NCBI RefSeq assembly: GCF_000002595.2
Contig: NC_057015.1
Span: 2,614,952-2,678,951 of the forward strand
DNA length: 64,000 nucleotides
Reading direction: 5' to 3'
DNA from: Chlamydomonas reinhardtii
Lineage: Eukaryota; Chlorophyta; Chlorophyceae; Chlamydomonadales; Chlamydomonadaceae
Of this stretch, positions 50,959 through 63,757 are shown in pieces. Made by a program: the position numbers and the translations under genes. The notes under the pieces are model-generated. The model did not search any database, was not told the DNA's origin, and was given only the letters and a program-made list of their open reading frames with translations. The stretch's first letter is position 1, and the number at the start of each line of letters is the position of its first letter.

Positions 50959-53192
50959 TCAGTTGGACAGGTGGGCGGCCATGGGGTTCTGCTCCTTGGG
51001 CGGCGCCGCGGGCTTGGCCTCGCCCTCCTCCTCGTCGGAGGCAGCCTGTTGGACACACGGGTACACACAGGCAGCGCAGCCAGGAGACATAACCTCAGTT
51101 CACATCACCCAGAAGAGCATAGCTTGGACTCAAATCGGCTTGCAGAGGTGCTGCAATACCAGCACCGAGAGGCGCTCGTGAAGCCTGCGCCTTTTGGGTC
51201 GCGCCCGTGTGGCCCCCCGTAACTGATATGAATTCCCAACAGGACACGCACCCCGATCTTCTTCTCGAACTCCGCAAACGCCTTGACGCCCTCCTCATCG
51301 GACTCGTCCGGAGGAGCCTGCGGCACCGACCACGCCAAACCGACACACCCGCGCAACATGAACACCAGGGATGCGAGCGCTGCATCTGTCCGCAAGCGGC
51401 CTTCCGCGTCCTACTTGCACTGGTGCAGGCTCGCCCCTCTCCACGGCCACCGGCCGCCCTCACCCTCCTTTGCCTCTAGACATCCGATCCGCCGCCTCCT
51501 TCCTCCGGCCTACCTTGGATGGCTGCCCCTTCTCCCCCAACTTGAATCTTCCCCCGACTGGCATACCACACACGCACGCACCTCCATGACCCCCTTGACC
51601 TCAGGGATGTAGTGCATGAGCATGTTCTCAATGCCGTTCTTCAGCGTCACGGTGGAGGAGGGGCACGTGCTGCAGGCGCCCTGCGGACACGCGGTGCGGG
51701 AGGGAGGGCCGGCACGCGTGTGGAAGCGAGTCGCCATGGCGGGTGAGGGTCCAATCGCAAGCATCCCTCCTCGCCGGCACATCCTGATCCATTCAGGCAC
51801 CATCGCCGCGCGCTCTCCGACCCTGCTCGCCGTCAAACCCCAGCCATAACCATCCAACCCCGACACTACCTGCCAACCCCCTGGCGCCCCCCTGCCGCGC
51901 CACTCACCACCAGCTTGACCTGCACCATGCCGGTGTCCTCCTCGAAGCCCTTGAACACAATGTCCCCGCCGTCCTCCTGCACCGCCGGCCGGATGCGCGT
52001 CTCCAGTAGCTCCTTGATCATAGCCACAACCTGGCGCACGGGAAAGGGCGTGGAAAGGGGCGCAGCGGGCATGTGGGCGTGTTGGGGCAGGTGTGGAGGT
52101 GCACGTGATAGGCATCGCATTCAGCATCGCCATAGGTAAGCCCTTGTTGCTACCCCCTGCCACTTGCTCCCCCTCAATGGCTGCCCCCTGCGGGCCGCAC
52201 CTCGCTGTCGTCTGGGTGGATGGCGGTGTCCGACGCCGCCAGCGCGTCCGCATCACTAATCAGCGCCTCGCCTGTCGAGAGGCACCAGCGCGGCACACAC
52301 ACAGAAGCCCGCGTGCGTCCTTCCTTGTGCTCTCTACCACATAAGCCCGGATCAGTCACGGTAGTAGGCTGCGCGAAGAGGCGCGCTCACCCTCCCCACA
52401 CCCACGCCCACACCCATCCCCACACTCTATAGCCAGGAGGCATCCCACTATCCCAGCCAGCCCACCTGATGCGTAGAACTCCATAATCGCCGCGAACACG
52501 TCGGGCTTGAGCACCGGCCAGCTGTACTCGTCCTTCTTTGTGATAGTCACAAAGTCGGAGCCAAAGAACACCGAGGTGATGCCGTCGACCGCAAACAGCT
52601 TCTTGGCTAGCGGCGACTTCATGCCCTCACGTGCCGAGCCAAACTCCATGGTGCCCGACTGCGCAAGGGCAGTGAGGGGCCAGAGTTGGGCAGGTTGGGC
52701 AGGTTCGTGGTGGGTGGTTGTTGCTTGCGTCAGGTGGGGGAGAGTTGGTGGTGCGTGGTGCGTGGAGCCCTGCACCCAGCCCCGGCCAGCCTGCGCCCCT
52801 TGATTTGGCCCCGTACCTGCATCACCGGCTTCCCCGGCACAAACATTAGGCTGTTGGGGTTGGGCGTGGGCTGCGTTTGAATGAACATGCCGCGCGACTG
52901 GCCAGCAGGGCTGCGCCACGGCGCCACTCGCTGGGCCGCCGTGTCCACTGCCGCAGAGGTGGAGGCGACCCCGCCGCTGCGAGCCCAGGCGCCCGCCGTA
53001 AGTGTGGGGTTGGTGGCGTAATGAATTGCGGCGCACTGTGAGAGCGTCACCGCAGCGGCCTGCGGCCCCGTGATTATATCGCAAGGGGGAAGAGTAGGAT
53101 TGGTGCGATGGAGCAGCGAGGGCGACTTGAGCCAGCGCACTCAGCTTTGATGAAATGCTCGACTGCAGGTATAATACAGCTGACGGCAACAT
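50959..53192 (-). CDS. Mitochondrial NFU-type Fe-S cluster scaffold
   Basis: Exons 2-7 are clear: 52658-52466, 52271-52201, 52030-51908, 51680-51582, 51317-51252, 51045-50959. Exon 1 ends at 52817. The N-terminal NFU domain starts [19 protein letters not shown] and runs through [18 protein letters not shown]. The C-terminal NifU-like domain has [16 protein letters not shown] and the cluster-binding CxxC in [16 protein letters not shown]. The protein carries [4Fe-4S] clusters to mitochondrial targets. The 5' end is unresolved: ATG 53192 opens a typical presequence ([19 protein letters not shown]) in a different frame from exon 1's main part. A ~68-nt intron (roughly 53126-53059) would join them, but its donor is weak. 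The only in-frame ATG otherwise is that of MFIQT, which leaves no presequence. Confidence 0.9.
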
Positions 53193-53819
53193 CAGCTATT
53201 GCACCGCACAAACCATGCGTCACAGCGCACGCACCTCTTTGCTCGGACCTTGCATCGCGTTAAGCAGGCCCGACGCCCTGCGCAATAGAGCGCCGGCATT
53301 TGCGCGCGACATCCTAAGTAGCAGCTACAGCAATCAGCCGAGAGACGCGAATTGCCTTGCAACGTTTCAAGTCGGTTTGCGCTTGCGTGTTTATCTATAG
53401 GGTAAATACAAAGTGGATATACAACCAGCAATTTCACAAGCACACAGCGATCCTCAAGTCCGTCGGACAGAGGCCCCATTCACCCCCATCGCCCAATCAG
53501 CACGCGACACCTGCCGTTAGCGTCTTCTCTCCTACCGGCTCCACATTCTGCGAAGCAATCGCCATCACACACCACAACCCCTGCACAACTCTCGACTGGA
53601 CACTTCGCAGTGCCTCAATACGCGCCATTGCACTGCATCCAGCCTGCCTCATTGCCTGCCTGCCGCCAACAGCGTAGGCTGGCGTAGGCATACCACGCCC
53701 TCCTCCTCCCACGCGCGCACCCCACGCCCCTGTCAGCGTCGCCGTACGCAGCCGCCATCACACCTCCAGCACCAGCGCAGCCCCCCATTTCCCCCAAATC
53801 GTAGACTAATCTTCAAGCA
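53193..53819. other. Spacer between NFU and the 2OG oxygenase
   Basis: Holds the NFU promoter side and the oxygenase 3' UTR, both on the minus strand. No further gene and no TGTAA-type signal was recognised. Confidence 0.5.
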
Positions 53820-55850
53820 CTAAAACCACTGCATGGGCGCCGCGACCTGGCCCTTGGCTAGCTTCTCCACTACTGGCAGGTACTTGGCCAGGCTGCGGCG
53901 GATGATGTCCACCTGTGTAGCATGCATGACCGCACGTGCGAATGTCGTGTGTGACATGTCAGCGACGTGCATCCAGAGCGCGTGTATTTGCGATGATTGG
54001 GGTCTAACAAGTACTTAATACTGTACCATGCCCATGTTGGGAACCAGAGATGGGGGCCTAGCACATGCAGCTTCAGTGTGTGTGTGTGGGCTGCACGCGG
54101 TGCAGGTGCACATGCTTGCGCTGGCAGCTGGCAGCCCGCAACCGCACCTCCTTGTGGTGCTGCTCAAGCATGGCGCCTCTCGTGTCCGAGTCCCCATGGC
54201 TCTCCTCCAGAGACCGAGCCCTGCACGCACACGCACACGGGCATGAGTACGATAGTGACGCCTGAGATAAACCGACATGACCTGAATCACGAGGATGCTT
54301 TAGCAAGCGTGCACCGCCCAGCATATCTGGCACACACTGCTGCAGAATGCGGCACACAGCTCCGCCCGTGCGGCACCCCAGGCGCCCCTCCCCACCTCCC
54401 ACAATCCAACCCAGCCCCACGCACCACTCCTCCGCATACACCAGCTTGGACACGTGTTGCCGCACGGCCGGGTGCAGCAGGAAGCGCGCCGCCGCCGCCA
54501 CGTCATCCGGACTGGACGGCTCCAGTGCCGACAGCGAGGGGGCCTGGCGCACGAAGGCACGCCTGCAGCGCCGGAGCGGGGTGCGCATGGGAGTAGATGA
54601 CGGCCAACTACTGGACTACTGTATCATTCCGCAGGACGCATCAAGCCATCGGGCCAGTCGCTTGCGTACCCCCACGTACCGCGTGCGGAGCCCGTTAATA
54701 CTGCTCCTCCGAGCTTGTCCCCCCTTCCCCCTTCCCCCTTCCCTCTTCCCCCTTCCCCCTTCCCCCTTCCCCCTTCCCCCTTCCCCCTTCCCCCTTCCCC
54801 CTTCCCCCTTCCCCCTTCCCCCTTCCCCCTTCCCCCTTCCGCCTTCCGCCTTCCCCCTCCCCCCATCCCCTCGCCCCCATCCCCCCCACCCCCTCCCTCG
54901 TGTCACACGCCCCACACCTGCGGCTCTGCGACAGCCAGATGGTGAAGCAGCAGCGCGGCGCGGCGGCCGGCAGGACGCGGTGCGCCATACGGGTGGAGGC
55001 GAACAGCACCAGCCGGTCCTCACGCGGCGCCACGTCCACCGGGGCGCCGGGGAAGGGGTACAGCCGCAGCTGCCCGCCGTCCGCCTCGGTCCAGCTGCCG
55101 ACGAAAGCGCATGGGCGGTGTGTGGATGGGTGGATGGGTGGTGGTGAAGGTGGGGAGAGAGTCAGGGAGGTACCGGCATACGGTTTGCCGGAGCCCAGTG
55201 CGTAGGTCCCAAGGTGTAATGGAGTCGGTGGCGGGGGGAGGGGGGCTAGAGTCGAGACTCGACAGGCACGGTGGCAGGGCGGGCCCGTGGGCGGCGCTAG
55301 GGGGCCCTGGTTCGTGACCCGAGCCTGACTGCACCAACAAACTTGCGTGGCCCCAGCGCGAGCCCTTCTACCTGCCCCGACCCCCCCACCTCCGCCCTGC
55401 CGCCCTGGCATTGTGCCGCCCAGTCACCCACTCTGGGTTGAGGTAGAAGATTGCGGTGACGCGGCGGCCGTCCAGCTGCTCGTCGCTGTCGTAGTGCATG
55501 GGGAAGCAGCCGCCGCCGCCCGCGTTGTACTGCAGCTTGATGGCCTGCGTGTGGCGGAGGCGGGGGTGCGGATAAGGAGGCGGGGGTGGGACAGGCTCCG
55601 TCCCACCATGCCGGCAGGTAGAGGGGCCGTGGGCTGATGCTAACAGTGCATGTCCGCCGCGCACGGTCTCGATCCTCTCCCCGCATGCTTTCCTAACGCG
55701 CGCACGCACCCCCACGCACGCACGGCCGACCCACCTGTGAGTCCAATGTGAGCTGCGGCAGGAACAGACTGATCATGGTGGCCAGGGTGCGGTCGGTGTT
55801 GAGCGCCGAACACAGCGGCGCAGCGGCCTGAGGCGCAGGCGGTAGTCGCA

Positions 55851-55881
<31 letters not shown>

Positions 55882-57168
55882 CAGCAGGATGCAGTGCACG
55901 GTGGTATGATTGATGAGGAAAAGACGCGCCAGGCGTCGCGGCAATCGGCGACTCGAAGCCCGGGACACGCAGCTGGTGAAGACGGCTGTTGCGGCCGGGG
56001 CTGGCAGGGACTAGCCCATAGCTATTAGGCTGCGATGCATTGCGACGACGGCCCCCCTCCCCATCCGAATGAAGCAATTCGGAACGCAGCCAGGCCCGCA
56101 CCTGCACGCCCGAGTCCAGTGTGAGCTCGGCCTCGTGTATGTGGGCCTTCTCCACTAGCGAGGTGGAGTTGTCCTTGACCTGCGGCGGGGGCAGTCGCAA
56201 CATGCGCGGCGTGGCTCATCTGTGGTCATTCAGCCACATGCACGCTACAGCCGCCTGCAGCCGCCCGCTGCCGTGGTATAACATTGAACGGTACGGCGCC
56301 TGAACCGAAGCCCAGACATTTGGTCTTACTGGCAGCTGCGCACACTGCCCAACAACACGCCACCAGGCGCCCATGTCATGCCATGCACCGTGCGCTGCCC
56401 TGAACCCCCTTATCGCTTGCAACTAACGCCTCTGCCTGCACTCCCCTCGTTTTCGTTGGTTTTGGTTTAGTTTGGGCTGGTATTTACAACCCCCCCTCCC
56501 CTCCCCCTCCCCCTCCCACCAGGTGTGTGCAGTTCTTGTGCATGTGGCCGCCCTCGTACAGCCGCACCACCTCCCCACGCAGCCGCCGCGCCGCCTCCCC
56601 GCCAAACACGCCGTCCACCACCGCGTAGCCCTGGCGCCAGCATGTGTGTGTATTGGGGGGGGGGACCAGCGAGGCACGGGGCCAAGGGGGAGGCCCGGCG
56701 GATGTGTAGTCTAAGAGGCGGGTCGCACTGCACTACGTGCACTGGTATGGCTCAGTGCGCCGAATTGGTTGGAACTGGACTTCATCACGCTGCTAAAGTG
56801 GCATTGGGACAGGGGTTGCCCGCCGTGGTCTGGTCTACGTGGCAAGCAGCACGGCCAGACGACTGTCGTGCTCCCCTCTTCTCTGGCTGCTGGTCCTTCT
56901 CGCTGCGCCCCCCTTGACCGCTTCAGCCCTCCCCCCCCCACCACCACCACACACACACAAATGGCGCCTATGGCTCGGGCACATACAGCCCATCCCGGTG
57001 CACCTGAGCGCCCAGGTGCTCCGCCACCTCGGGCGTGATGACTCGCTCAAACGCCGATGTGACGTCGGGTGCCGCCGAGGTGGCGAGGCAGCGTCTGGCG
57101 CGCTGCACCAGCTGGCCGCAGAGCGCAAGCGGGCGCTGTCGCAATGTTACATGGAGCCATGCCGCCAT
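53820..57168 (-). CDS. 2-oxoglutarate/Fe(II) oxygenase, prolyl-hydroxylase type
   Basis: Nine exons (57168-56983, 56630-56520, 56179-56102, 55827-55735, 55544-55432, 55094-54918, 54562-54425, 54220-54148, 53912-53820) join to 353 residues. The catalytic domain resembles PHD/EGLN and P4H enzymes: FPMHYDSD gives iron ligands His173 and Asp175, then FYLNPDWTEADGGQLRLYPF, then MAHRVLPAAAPR with His232 and Arg241 for 2-oxoglutarate. It likely hydroxylates prolines or a related residue on a protein; the substrate is unknown. The N-terminus (MAAWLHVTLRQRPLALCGQL) is Arg-rich and lacks acids, suggesting organelle import. The C-terminal ~100 residues are helical. The junction of exons 1 and 2 (TAT/GTGCCC donor) is the weakest. 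Confidence 0.88.
54721..54850 (+). repeat. (TTCCCCC)n heptamer array
   Basis: About 18 heptamer units in an intron of the 2OG oxygenase gene; the Gly/Lys-rich and Pro/Phe-rich frames over it are artefacts. Confidence 0.95.
56411..56490 (-). repeat. Dispersed intronic repeat A, long copy
   Basis: On the minus strand it reads GTTGTAAATACCAGCCCAAA, then CTAAACCAAAACCAACG, ending in GCGTTAGTTGCAAGCGATA. The copy at 62033-62109 matches it end to end except for a 3-nt indel. It lies in intron 2 of the oxygenase gene. Confidence 0.85.
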
Positions 57169-58968
57169 TGCGTTGTGTCTATACCTATCGATGCGCGAGC
57201 CCAAGCAACACGTCGAGGCCCATCGGCTGCATCGCGATTGAACGTCGGGCTTTAATTATTGCGCGGGTCTTTACAGCAATATCGTTGATTACTTAATGTG
57301 TATTTCAGATGGGCAGTTCTGCATTCCATGGGAACGTGAATCCCACTCAGGGTTTGGCACGCATGCGGGCGCGGATTCCCGTTTTGCAGCCTGCGCCCGA
57401 GAAAATGCAAGTGAAAGCAAATCCAGCAACTGCCTACGCCGCGGCAGTGACTCTGCCGCGACGGCAGCAGTTGTGGGAGCAGCCCAAGCGAGGAAGACAG
57501 TCACGCTGGCCGTTGCACCGCCACCATCGCCTTGACCATCGCACACGTCCACATCCTCATGTCTACTTTTCGGCGCAAGGTCAGGCGGGGCCCAAGGGCA
57601 AGGGGACTCATGTTTTTGCGCTAAAACTTCACGTGCGGACCACAACTCACACTGCGTTTCAAACCGCCAAGACACGCCGGCTGCGGCGTGACGTGGACCA
57701 TCATCGCGGCACCTTGGAATCCCGGCCGGACCAGCGGTCGGGCCAGCGATTGTCAAGGTAATGCTGGCCGTTTGGCAGACGCCAGATCATGGGCGAAAGC
57801 CCAACCGACGTAGCCATCCACGTCCACATCCACTGGCCCCAATGGTCCCTGGCCAACCCACAGCACAGACATCCAGCAGACGCGAGCCAACCCGTGCAAA
57901 CATCACGGTTCTTGACTTCGAAAGCTGTCTGCAGGTAAGCAAAACCCGTGGTGGCGAACAGAGCCATTCAACATGGCTGGGGCGACCCCGGTTCGACCAT
58001 CCAGCAGACCCCGTCGAGCCCTCCAGAGTCCAGGTGACCTGGGGCGCCCCGCCAAAGCCATCCGGTTGCCCCGCCCAGTTACCCAGCAGTGATGGGCCGG
58101 CCCGCTAGGCAACTGCAGCAGTAACTGCGAACTTGATAGTCCCACCACTCAAAATCAGCCAATGCCCGAAATTCCCACCCGCATTGCCATGGCATAATGT
58201 GCAGCGTACCCCGGCGTGAAGGAGACACCCCCGCGCCGTCAAGCTCAAGCCTGGCACATTGTGATCGGGACCTAGCGGGGGTCATGCATGCCCGAACTTT
58301 CAGTCTTTCTGACTAAGCGCAGCCCCATCAATCGACTCCAGTCCCAGTGGCACTTCATACGACACGTGCACAGCTGCTCATTTCCATCGTCTTTATCTAA
58401 AACTCGGGCACGGTATACGGGCCGTGGCTGACAGCCCGAGCCGGTCTCGGGCCTCGTTCCGTCCAAGAAGCTGGCCGGAAACAATCCTGGCTCAGCTCAC
58501 GATTTCGCGGGACTGAACCAGTGGTGTACTCAAATGCTGGCATCTTCTTAGTCGAGCTTTCCACATCAGGAACACGCTGAAGTCGAATCACTCTCATCTC
58601 ATCGCGAGGGTGGACGCCCACGCACGACGTTCTGCAAGCATGCTTCCTGGTCTCAGCGATGCGGCCTCGTAAGTCGATGTCACGTGGTGGAGCTGAAATT
58701 GGTTTGCCGACAGGGTCCACGGCGGTCCTGTCGGCACGCCGCAGTCCGCAGCAGTCTGGCGCCGTCCCCCTGAAATGGTGCATGCCTGGAGGAAGCCCGG
58801 GGAGAGCTGACGCAGCCCAAGCTGACCACCCAGTGATTGTAACGGCGGGGGTTTAGACATGAGGTCAGAGGGCAGGGCGGTGTCGGAGGTGGCAAACTCC
58901 TCGAGCCGCTGTAACCCGCCATCTGCTTCCCATGCTTCCATGCCTTACTCCGCAGTCATTTGCGGCAC
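57169..58968. other. Intergenic region before the TLC gene
   Basis: 1.8 kb between divergent genes, with no recognised gene. A 128-codon frame on the minus strand (58397-58783) has a balanced composition but no family I know. Composition is less GC-rich than the flanking genes. Old element debris is possible. Confidence 0.4.
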
Positions 58969-60717
58969 ATGCTGTTCCGGTATGACGCACTGCGCTCGAT
59001 CGCGCCGCGCGGCGACGCTGAGTACGATGCTTGGCTAGCCGTGCGATCACGGGATCTGGTTGCGTACAATCAGGTGGGTTTCCGGTGTGCCAAGCACGCG
59101 TTAATTTTGTATCTGCGGCGTTCCGGGTTTCGTGCGTGTCTCTGGCACCGGTGGCAGGTAGGACATTGATGTAAGAGCATCGGCGGCCGAGTGCAAATGC
59201 TGAAGACTAAGGAGCTCCACTGAATGGGGGAAAGGCCGGGTAGCCACAAGTTACGTGCGGGTGTGATCTGGGGTCAACCAGGCCCAGCAATGGGCGTTTC
59301 TACGCGGTTGCCCAGTGTGTCCTTTGCTCACGCTTGCGCCCATCTGCTTTTGCCGCAGCTCTACGCGCTATTGGCTCCCAGCCTTCTGCTTTGTGCGGGG
59401 CTGTGCCTGTTGCGAGTGGCCTTTGTACGCGGCGTGCTCATGTGGGCCGATGCCGGCTGGGGCTTCAGCGGCCGCAGCAGTAGCACGGCTACTGCCAAGG
59501 GCGGAGAGGTGGAGCGACCGGGTGCAACAGTAGCTAGCGCTGAGAAGGATGGGGCGAACATGGCTACCCCTGGTGCTGCCGCAGCTGCGGATCTGGAGCT
59601 GCGATGGGCGGAAGGTTTTTGGACGGCTACGGGTGGCACGGTGAGGGCGTGGAAGGGTTGGCTGGCAGGGGCACCGATGGCAGGACTGCGGCATGGCAGC
59701 TGCAGCAAACGGTGCGATTGGTTCAATAGGGGCTGGAACGGTAGGGGCAGCTGCAGCGAGCAATACGATGATGGGAATGATTGCGTTTGTTTGGTGCTGA
59801 CATGCACCCATTGCGCAGGTGTTGCTGGTGTGGAGCTGGCGCTGCGTCGTGACCAGGTGAGGCGCGGCGCGGGGCTCAGGACTGACGAGGGTGTGGCCGC
59901 TGGTAGGCTGCTGACGCAAGCAGCGCGAGCGAGTCAATGCCGCCATCCCTTCCGTCTTATAATCCCTCCCGCTTATTACCTCTTGCCCGCCCGCTTCTAA
60001 GCGTCGTCCGCCGCGGCGGCAGATCTTGCGTGGCCCTACACTCATGTCTGACCTTTGTCTCGTGCGTCCCATGCATGATTGTGCTGCTCAATCAATCCAC
60101 TTGCAGCAATGGCGGCTGTCCAGGTCTGCCGGGTCTGCTGGACACGTCCACGTGTCTGGCGGGCTGGCCGCTGCTGCCTGTGGAGCCCGCAGTCAGGAGG
60201 TGGGCGCGGGCGGGTGCGAGGCCTGATGATACACCGAGTACGGGTGGGGGCTTCGTTCTGCTGCGAAGTCTGCGTGCGTGTCAGTGCTGTGCACTGCTGG
60301 TCAGCCGCCGTCGTGACCAACGCTAGTAGTTCGCTGCCTGTACGGGTATAGAGCAAGCACCGCAGGATGCCGGCATCGGTGACTTGTTGCAGCCACATAC
60401 ATCAGGCGGCGAGCCGTTTCCCCTATCTCCTGCATGTCCACACACGCTGCAGGTACTACTCTGCCGAGCTGGCCTGGTACCTACACCTGCTGCTCAAACA
60501 CCGCCTGGGTGAGTGCGGCGGGAGCAGCGCCGTGCGTGTGCGTGCAGCGCCCCGCAGGCCAGCCAGCCCATGGATGGATGGAGTGTTCATAGCGCTGTCA
60601 GCGAGACCGGTGGCGGGATGCCGCCAGTGCTCACTGGTATGTCCCAGAACACACACGCACGCACACACACACACACTCGCATACACTGTCTTTGCGCAAC
60701 GTTTTCCTTGTGCTCTT

Positions 60718-60761
<44 letters not shown>

Positions 60762-63059
60762 ACGGGCATGCACTCGTTCTGTTTCCCTTAAGCAAAATCG
60801 TTGTCCCTTGGGGGCACCTTCATTCTCGGCTTGCCGTTGCCATCAGTTCCGTGCCACTACCCTCACACCCTCCCACACACGCGTGCAGGTGTGGGGCTGC
60901 ACGACAGCGGACTGATGGTGGCACACCACGTGGCCACCGTGTACCTGCTGCTGCTGTCGTACTGCTTCAGCCTCACGCGAGCGGGTGGGTGGGCTGCTGG
61001 TAAATGGGTGGGTGGCGGCGGCGGGCTGGCGACGCCAGCTGGGAACGGCTTTGAGGCAGGGTAAGAAACGTCATGGGCATCCTAGTGCGTTTGGGCATCC
61101 CGTTGCTGCATCAGGACACAACAATAACGTGCACGCGCCGCCCGTGAGATGCATGCAGTGCATGAGGACAGGTCGCCGCCACGGGACTGTGCAAATGGCA
61201 GAAGTAAGCTGGAGTAGAACGCCCATCCGTGCGCGTAGGTGTGCTGCTGCTGGCGCTGCTGAACCTGTCAAGCCCTCTCCTGCACGTGTCCAAGATAGCG
61301 CACGCCGCGGGGTTGAAGTAAGTGAGCAGGGCTCGATTCCCCCCATGACGATAATGCATGCCCTGCAAACCATTGCACAATGCAAGTGCGGACGCCGTTA
61401 GGCATCTGCCCAGCTACGCACTCCTGCTGGTGCCCCCTCACCTGCAGGCGCCTGGCGCTCGTGTCCTTCGCCTCCTTTGCCGCGGTGTTCGCCGCGTCCA
61501 GGGTGGTGCTGTTCCCGCTCATCTTCCTGCCGCTGTAAGAGCGAGCGACGGGGCAACAGAGGCGGCATTGGCCATGCGATTCTGTGAAGCAGCTTTGCAT
61601 GATGGCCTAGGTCGCGCACGTGCCAAGCAACTCAGACAAACAACCAGCGCATGAGCAGCAGTGCATGCCATCAATCGCCCATCCAATTGTTCCACTTACA
61701 TTTGCTCACATCGCCCCGCCGCCCTGCTGCAGGGGCCTCGTCAGCTCCCAGCGCCACATCGGGCGGCTGCTGCAGCTGTACCCCCTCACATTCGGCATCG
61801 TCAATACCCTACTGGTGGCGCTGGTGGCGATGCAGTGGGGCTGGTTCGTGGCCATCGTCAGGTGCGTGCGTGCGTGCGTGTGTGTGGGGGTAGCCATCCA
61901 TGGGATGGTGTGTATCAAATATGAAGTGAAGTGCCGACGTCCAGAGGTACAGCGGGGGGGGGGGGATTGCGTGCGTAGGGAGGGGCACAAAGGAAGCCGG
62001 GGACCTGAGGAGCGAGGCGGGACACGGGTGGGGTTGTAAATACCAGCCCAAACTAAACCAAAACCAACGAAAACGGGAGTGCAGGCAGAGGCGTTAGTTG
62101 CAAGCGATAATACTTATGGGGGGGCACACGCGGAAACGCGTCGGAACAGGGGGGCGCATGTGGAGGGACGACAGCGGGGTACACAGGATGTTCCCGGCTA
62201 GCCTGCTCGCGTGCCCTTCCTTGGACATGGCGGCCGATGTAAGCTGCTGGGGGCCTGCGACTCAACACGTACATACGTGCGCAGGATCATCCGCCACGCA
62301 GCCAGCGGCGACACGGCCCGACTGGCCCGGTCTGCGGCGCACATGGAGGCGGCGGCGGCGGCCAGGGACTCATCCCCGGAGAGCTCCGATGCGGCGATGG
62401 TGGTCGCGCGGCACAGCCAGGGCTACCAACTGTACGCCTCAGCAGGCGCTGCTGGCAGTAGCAGTGCAGGAGTGGCTGGCGAGGGCGGCTGCGCGGCAGT
62501 AGCAGCAGCTGCTGCGGACACCGGGGCCGGGGGCCGTGATCTCATCGGCAGTAGCACAGGCGTTAGTGCCGCTGGTGACAGCAGCAGCACTGGGCTAGCC
62601 GGCAGCGCGGCAGCCGCGGCGGAGGTTGGCTGGTTGCGGCCGGCAGTGGGCCCGGCGGCAGCGTCGGACGCTGCTGCCGGCAGGGTGGCAGTAGCAGCCA
62701 CCGCAGCAGCCCGGCAGGAGGGCACCAGCAGTGAAAAGCAGCTGGGGCTTGGGGTCACTGGGCATGCCTGGCAGGTGCACGCAAGCAGCGGGTCAGGGGC
62801 AGCGACGGCTGCGGTGGGGCCTCGAGCGCTCAGTGAGCCTCTTATCAGATCTCCTGGAGGGTCCTGTGGCGATGCGTGCATTCCTGCTGGAGTCGGCCGT
62901 GGCGTGCCGCTGTCCAGCTGTGGCATGTCAGACGGTGCCGTGGCCGCGGGGCAACAGCGGCAGGTGGTGAGCGGAAGCACCGCAGCCACGCCGCATTCAC
63001 CAGAGCGGAGCGGCCAGCTGCTGAGCAGGACGCCACCCGGGTTGCGGCTGCGTGCCTAG
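58969..63059 (+). CDS. TLC-domain membrane protein (LAG1/TRAM/CLN8 superfamily)
   Basis: Ten exons (58969-59073, 59359-59640, 59819-59856, 60107-60199, 60453-60508, 60889-60984, 61239-61317, 61448-61534, 61733-61861, 62285-63059) join to 579 residues. Hydrophobic segments (LLAPSLLLCAGLCLL, VYLLLLSYCF, LVSFASFAAVFAASRVVLF, GIVNTLLVALVAMQWGWF) make a multi-pass membrane protein. The TLC core is clear: YYSAELAWYLHLLLKHRLG, then GLMVAHHVATVYLLLLSY with His204-His205. In ceramide synthases RAG is followed by an HD pair and DxxLExxK; here the row is RAGVLLLALLNLSSPLL, with LN in place of HD. A ceramide synthase activity is therefore doubtful, and TRAM- or TLCD/CLN8-like lipid-sensing roles are alternatives. 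The last ~255 residues are Ala/Ser/Gly-rich and probably cytosolic. ATG 58969 is the first after an in-frame stop. Confidence 0.85.
60685..60720 (-). repeat. Dispersed intronic repeat B, copy 3
   Basis: Reverse complement of the word at 23544 (TTAAAGAGCACAAGGAAAAC then GTTGCGCAAAGACAGTG), again between CA/GT tracts, in intron 5 of the TLC gene. Confidence 0.8.
60721..60754 (+). repeat. (CA)n microsatellite
   Basis: CA run adjoining dispersed repeat B in the same intron. Confidence 0.95.
62033..62109 (+). repeat. Dispersed intronic repeat A, long copy
   Basis: Inverted partner of 56411-56490, in the last intron of the TLC gene. Confidence 0.85.
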
Positions 63060-63594
63060 CCACTAGCTGGGCAGACAACTACCGTGTTCTAGTACTGCTG
63101 AGCGCTGTGAGTTTGTGTCGCCGTGCGTGTTAGTTTGGTTATTGTGTGTGTGTGAAAAACCCTAAAGCATATGTACTGAGCATGGTGTCAGAGCTTTTGC
63201 GCTGTCTTTGGGATTTGTTGTGAGGTTGTGTGCACACAGTTCAGGTGTCCCGGTGGGATTGGGTCTGGGCGGCTGGACGCCGGCGCTGCTGGTGTCCATA
63301 ACCGACCGGCTGGAAACAGATTCTGTGATTCGATGGCGTGCTCCAGTGATGTACGGTACTTTCGTTGCTGTGTTCAGACGAATTGCTGTTGTTGCCGTGA
63401 TTTCATGATTGACCAGGGCTTGTTGAAGTTTGCTGCTTTGTGCTTACGTATTGCTTTGTGCTTACGGATAGGCACATCACTTGGATGAATAGCCGGCCGG
63501 TGCATGTGCGTGCCGGCGTGTCCCCACGGAGAACTGCACTGAGGGTCGCAGCTGGACGAAAAGGTGCGCGCGGTGAACATTTCGGCCGCGTTGC

Positions 63595-63599
63595 TGTAA
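63595..63599 (+). terminator. TGTAA poly(A) signal of the TLC gene
   Basis: TGTAA about 535 nt past the stop codon; no earlier copy was found. Confidence 0.6.
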
Positions 63600-63757
63600 A
63601 TTGAGGCTCGTAATTGACGTACTTAAACCCTGGTAAGACCGGCACAGCTGCTGTGCCGCACTGCTGTACGCACGTGGTTAGGTCACTGATGTACTGATAT
63701 GGCTGGCAGGCTCTGCACCCACTGTGAGCTGATACGAGCAGAATGACGCAATGGGAC

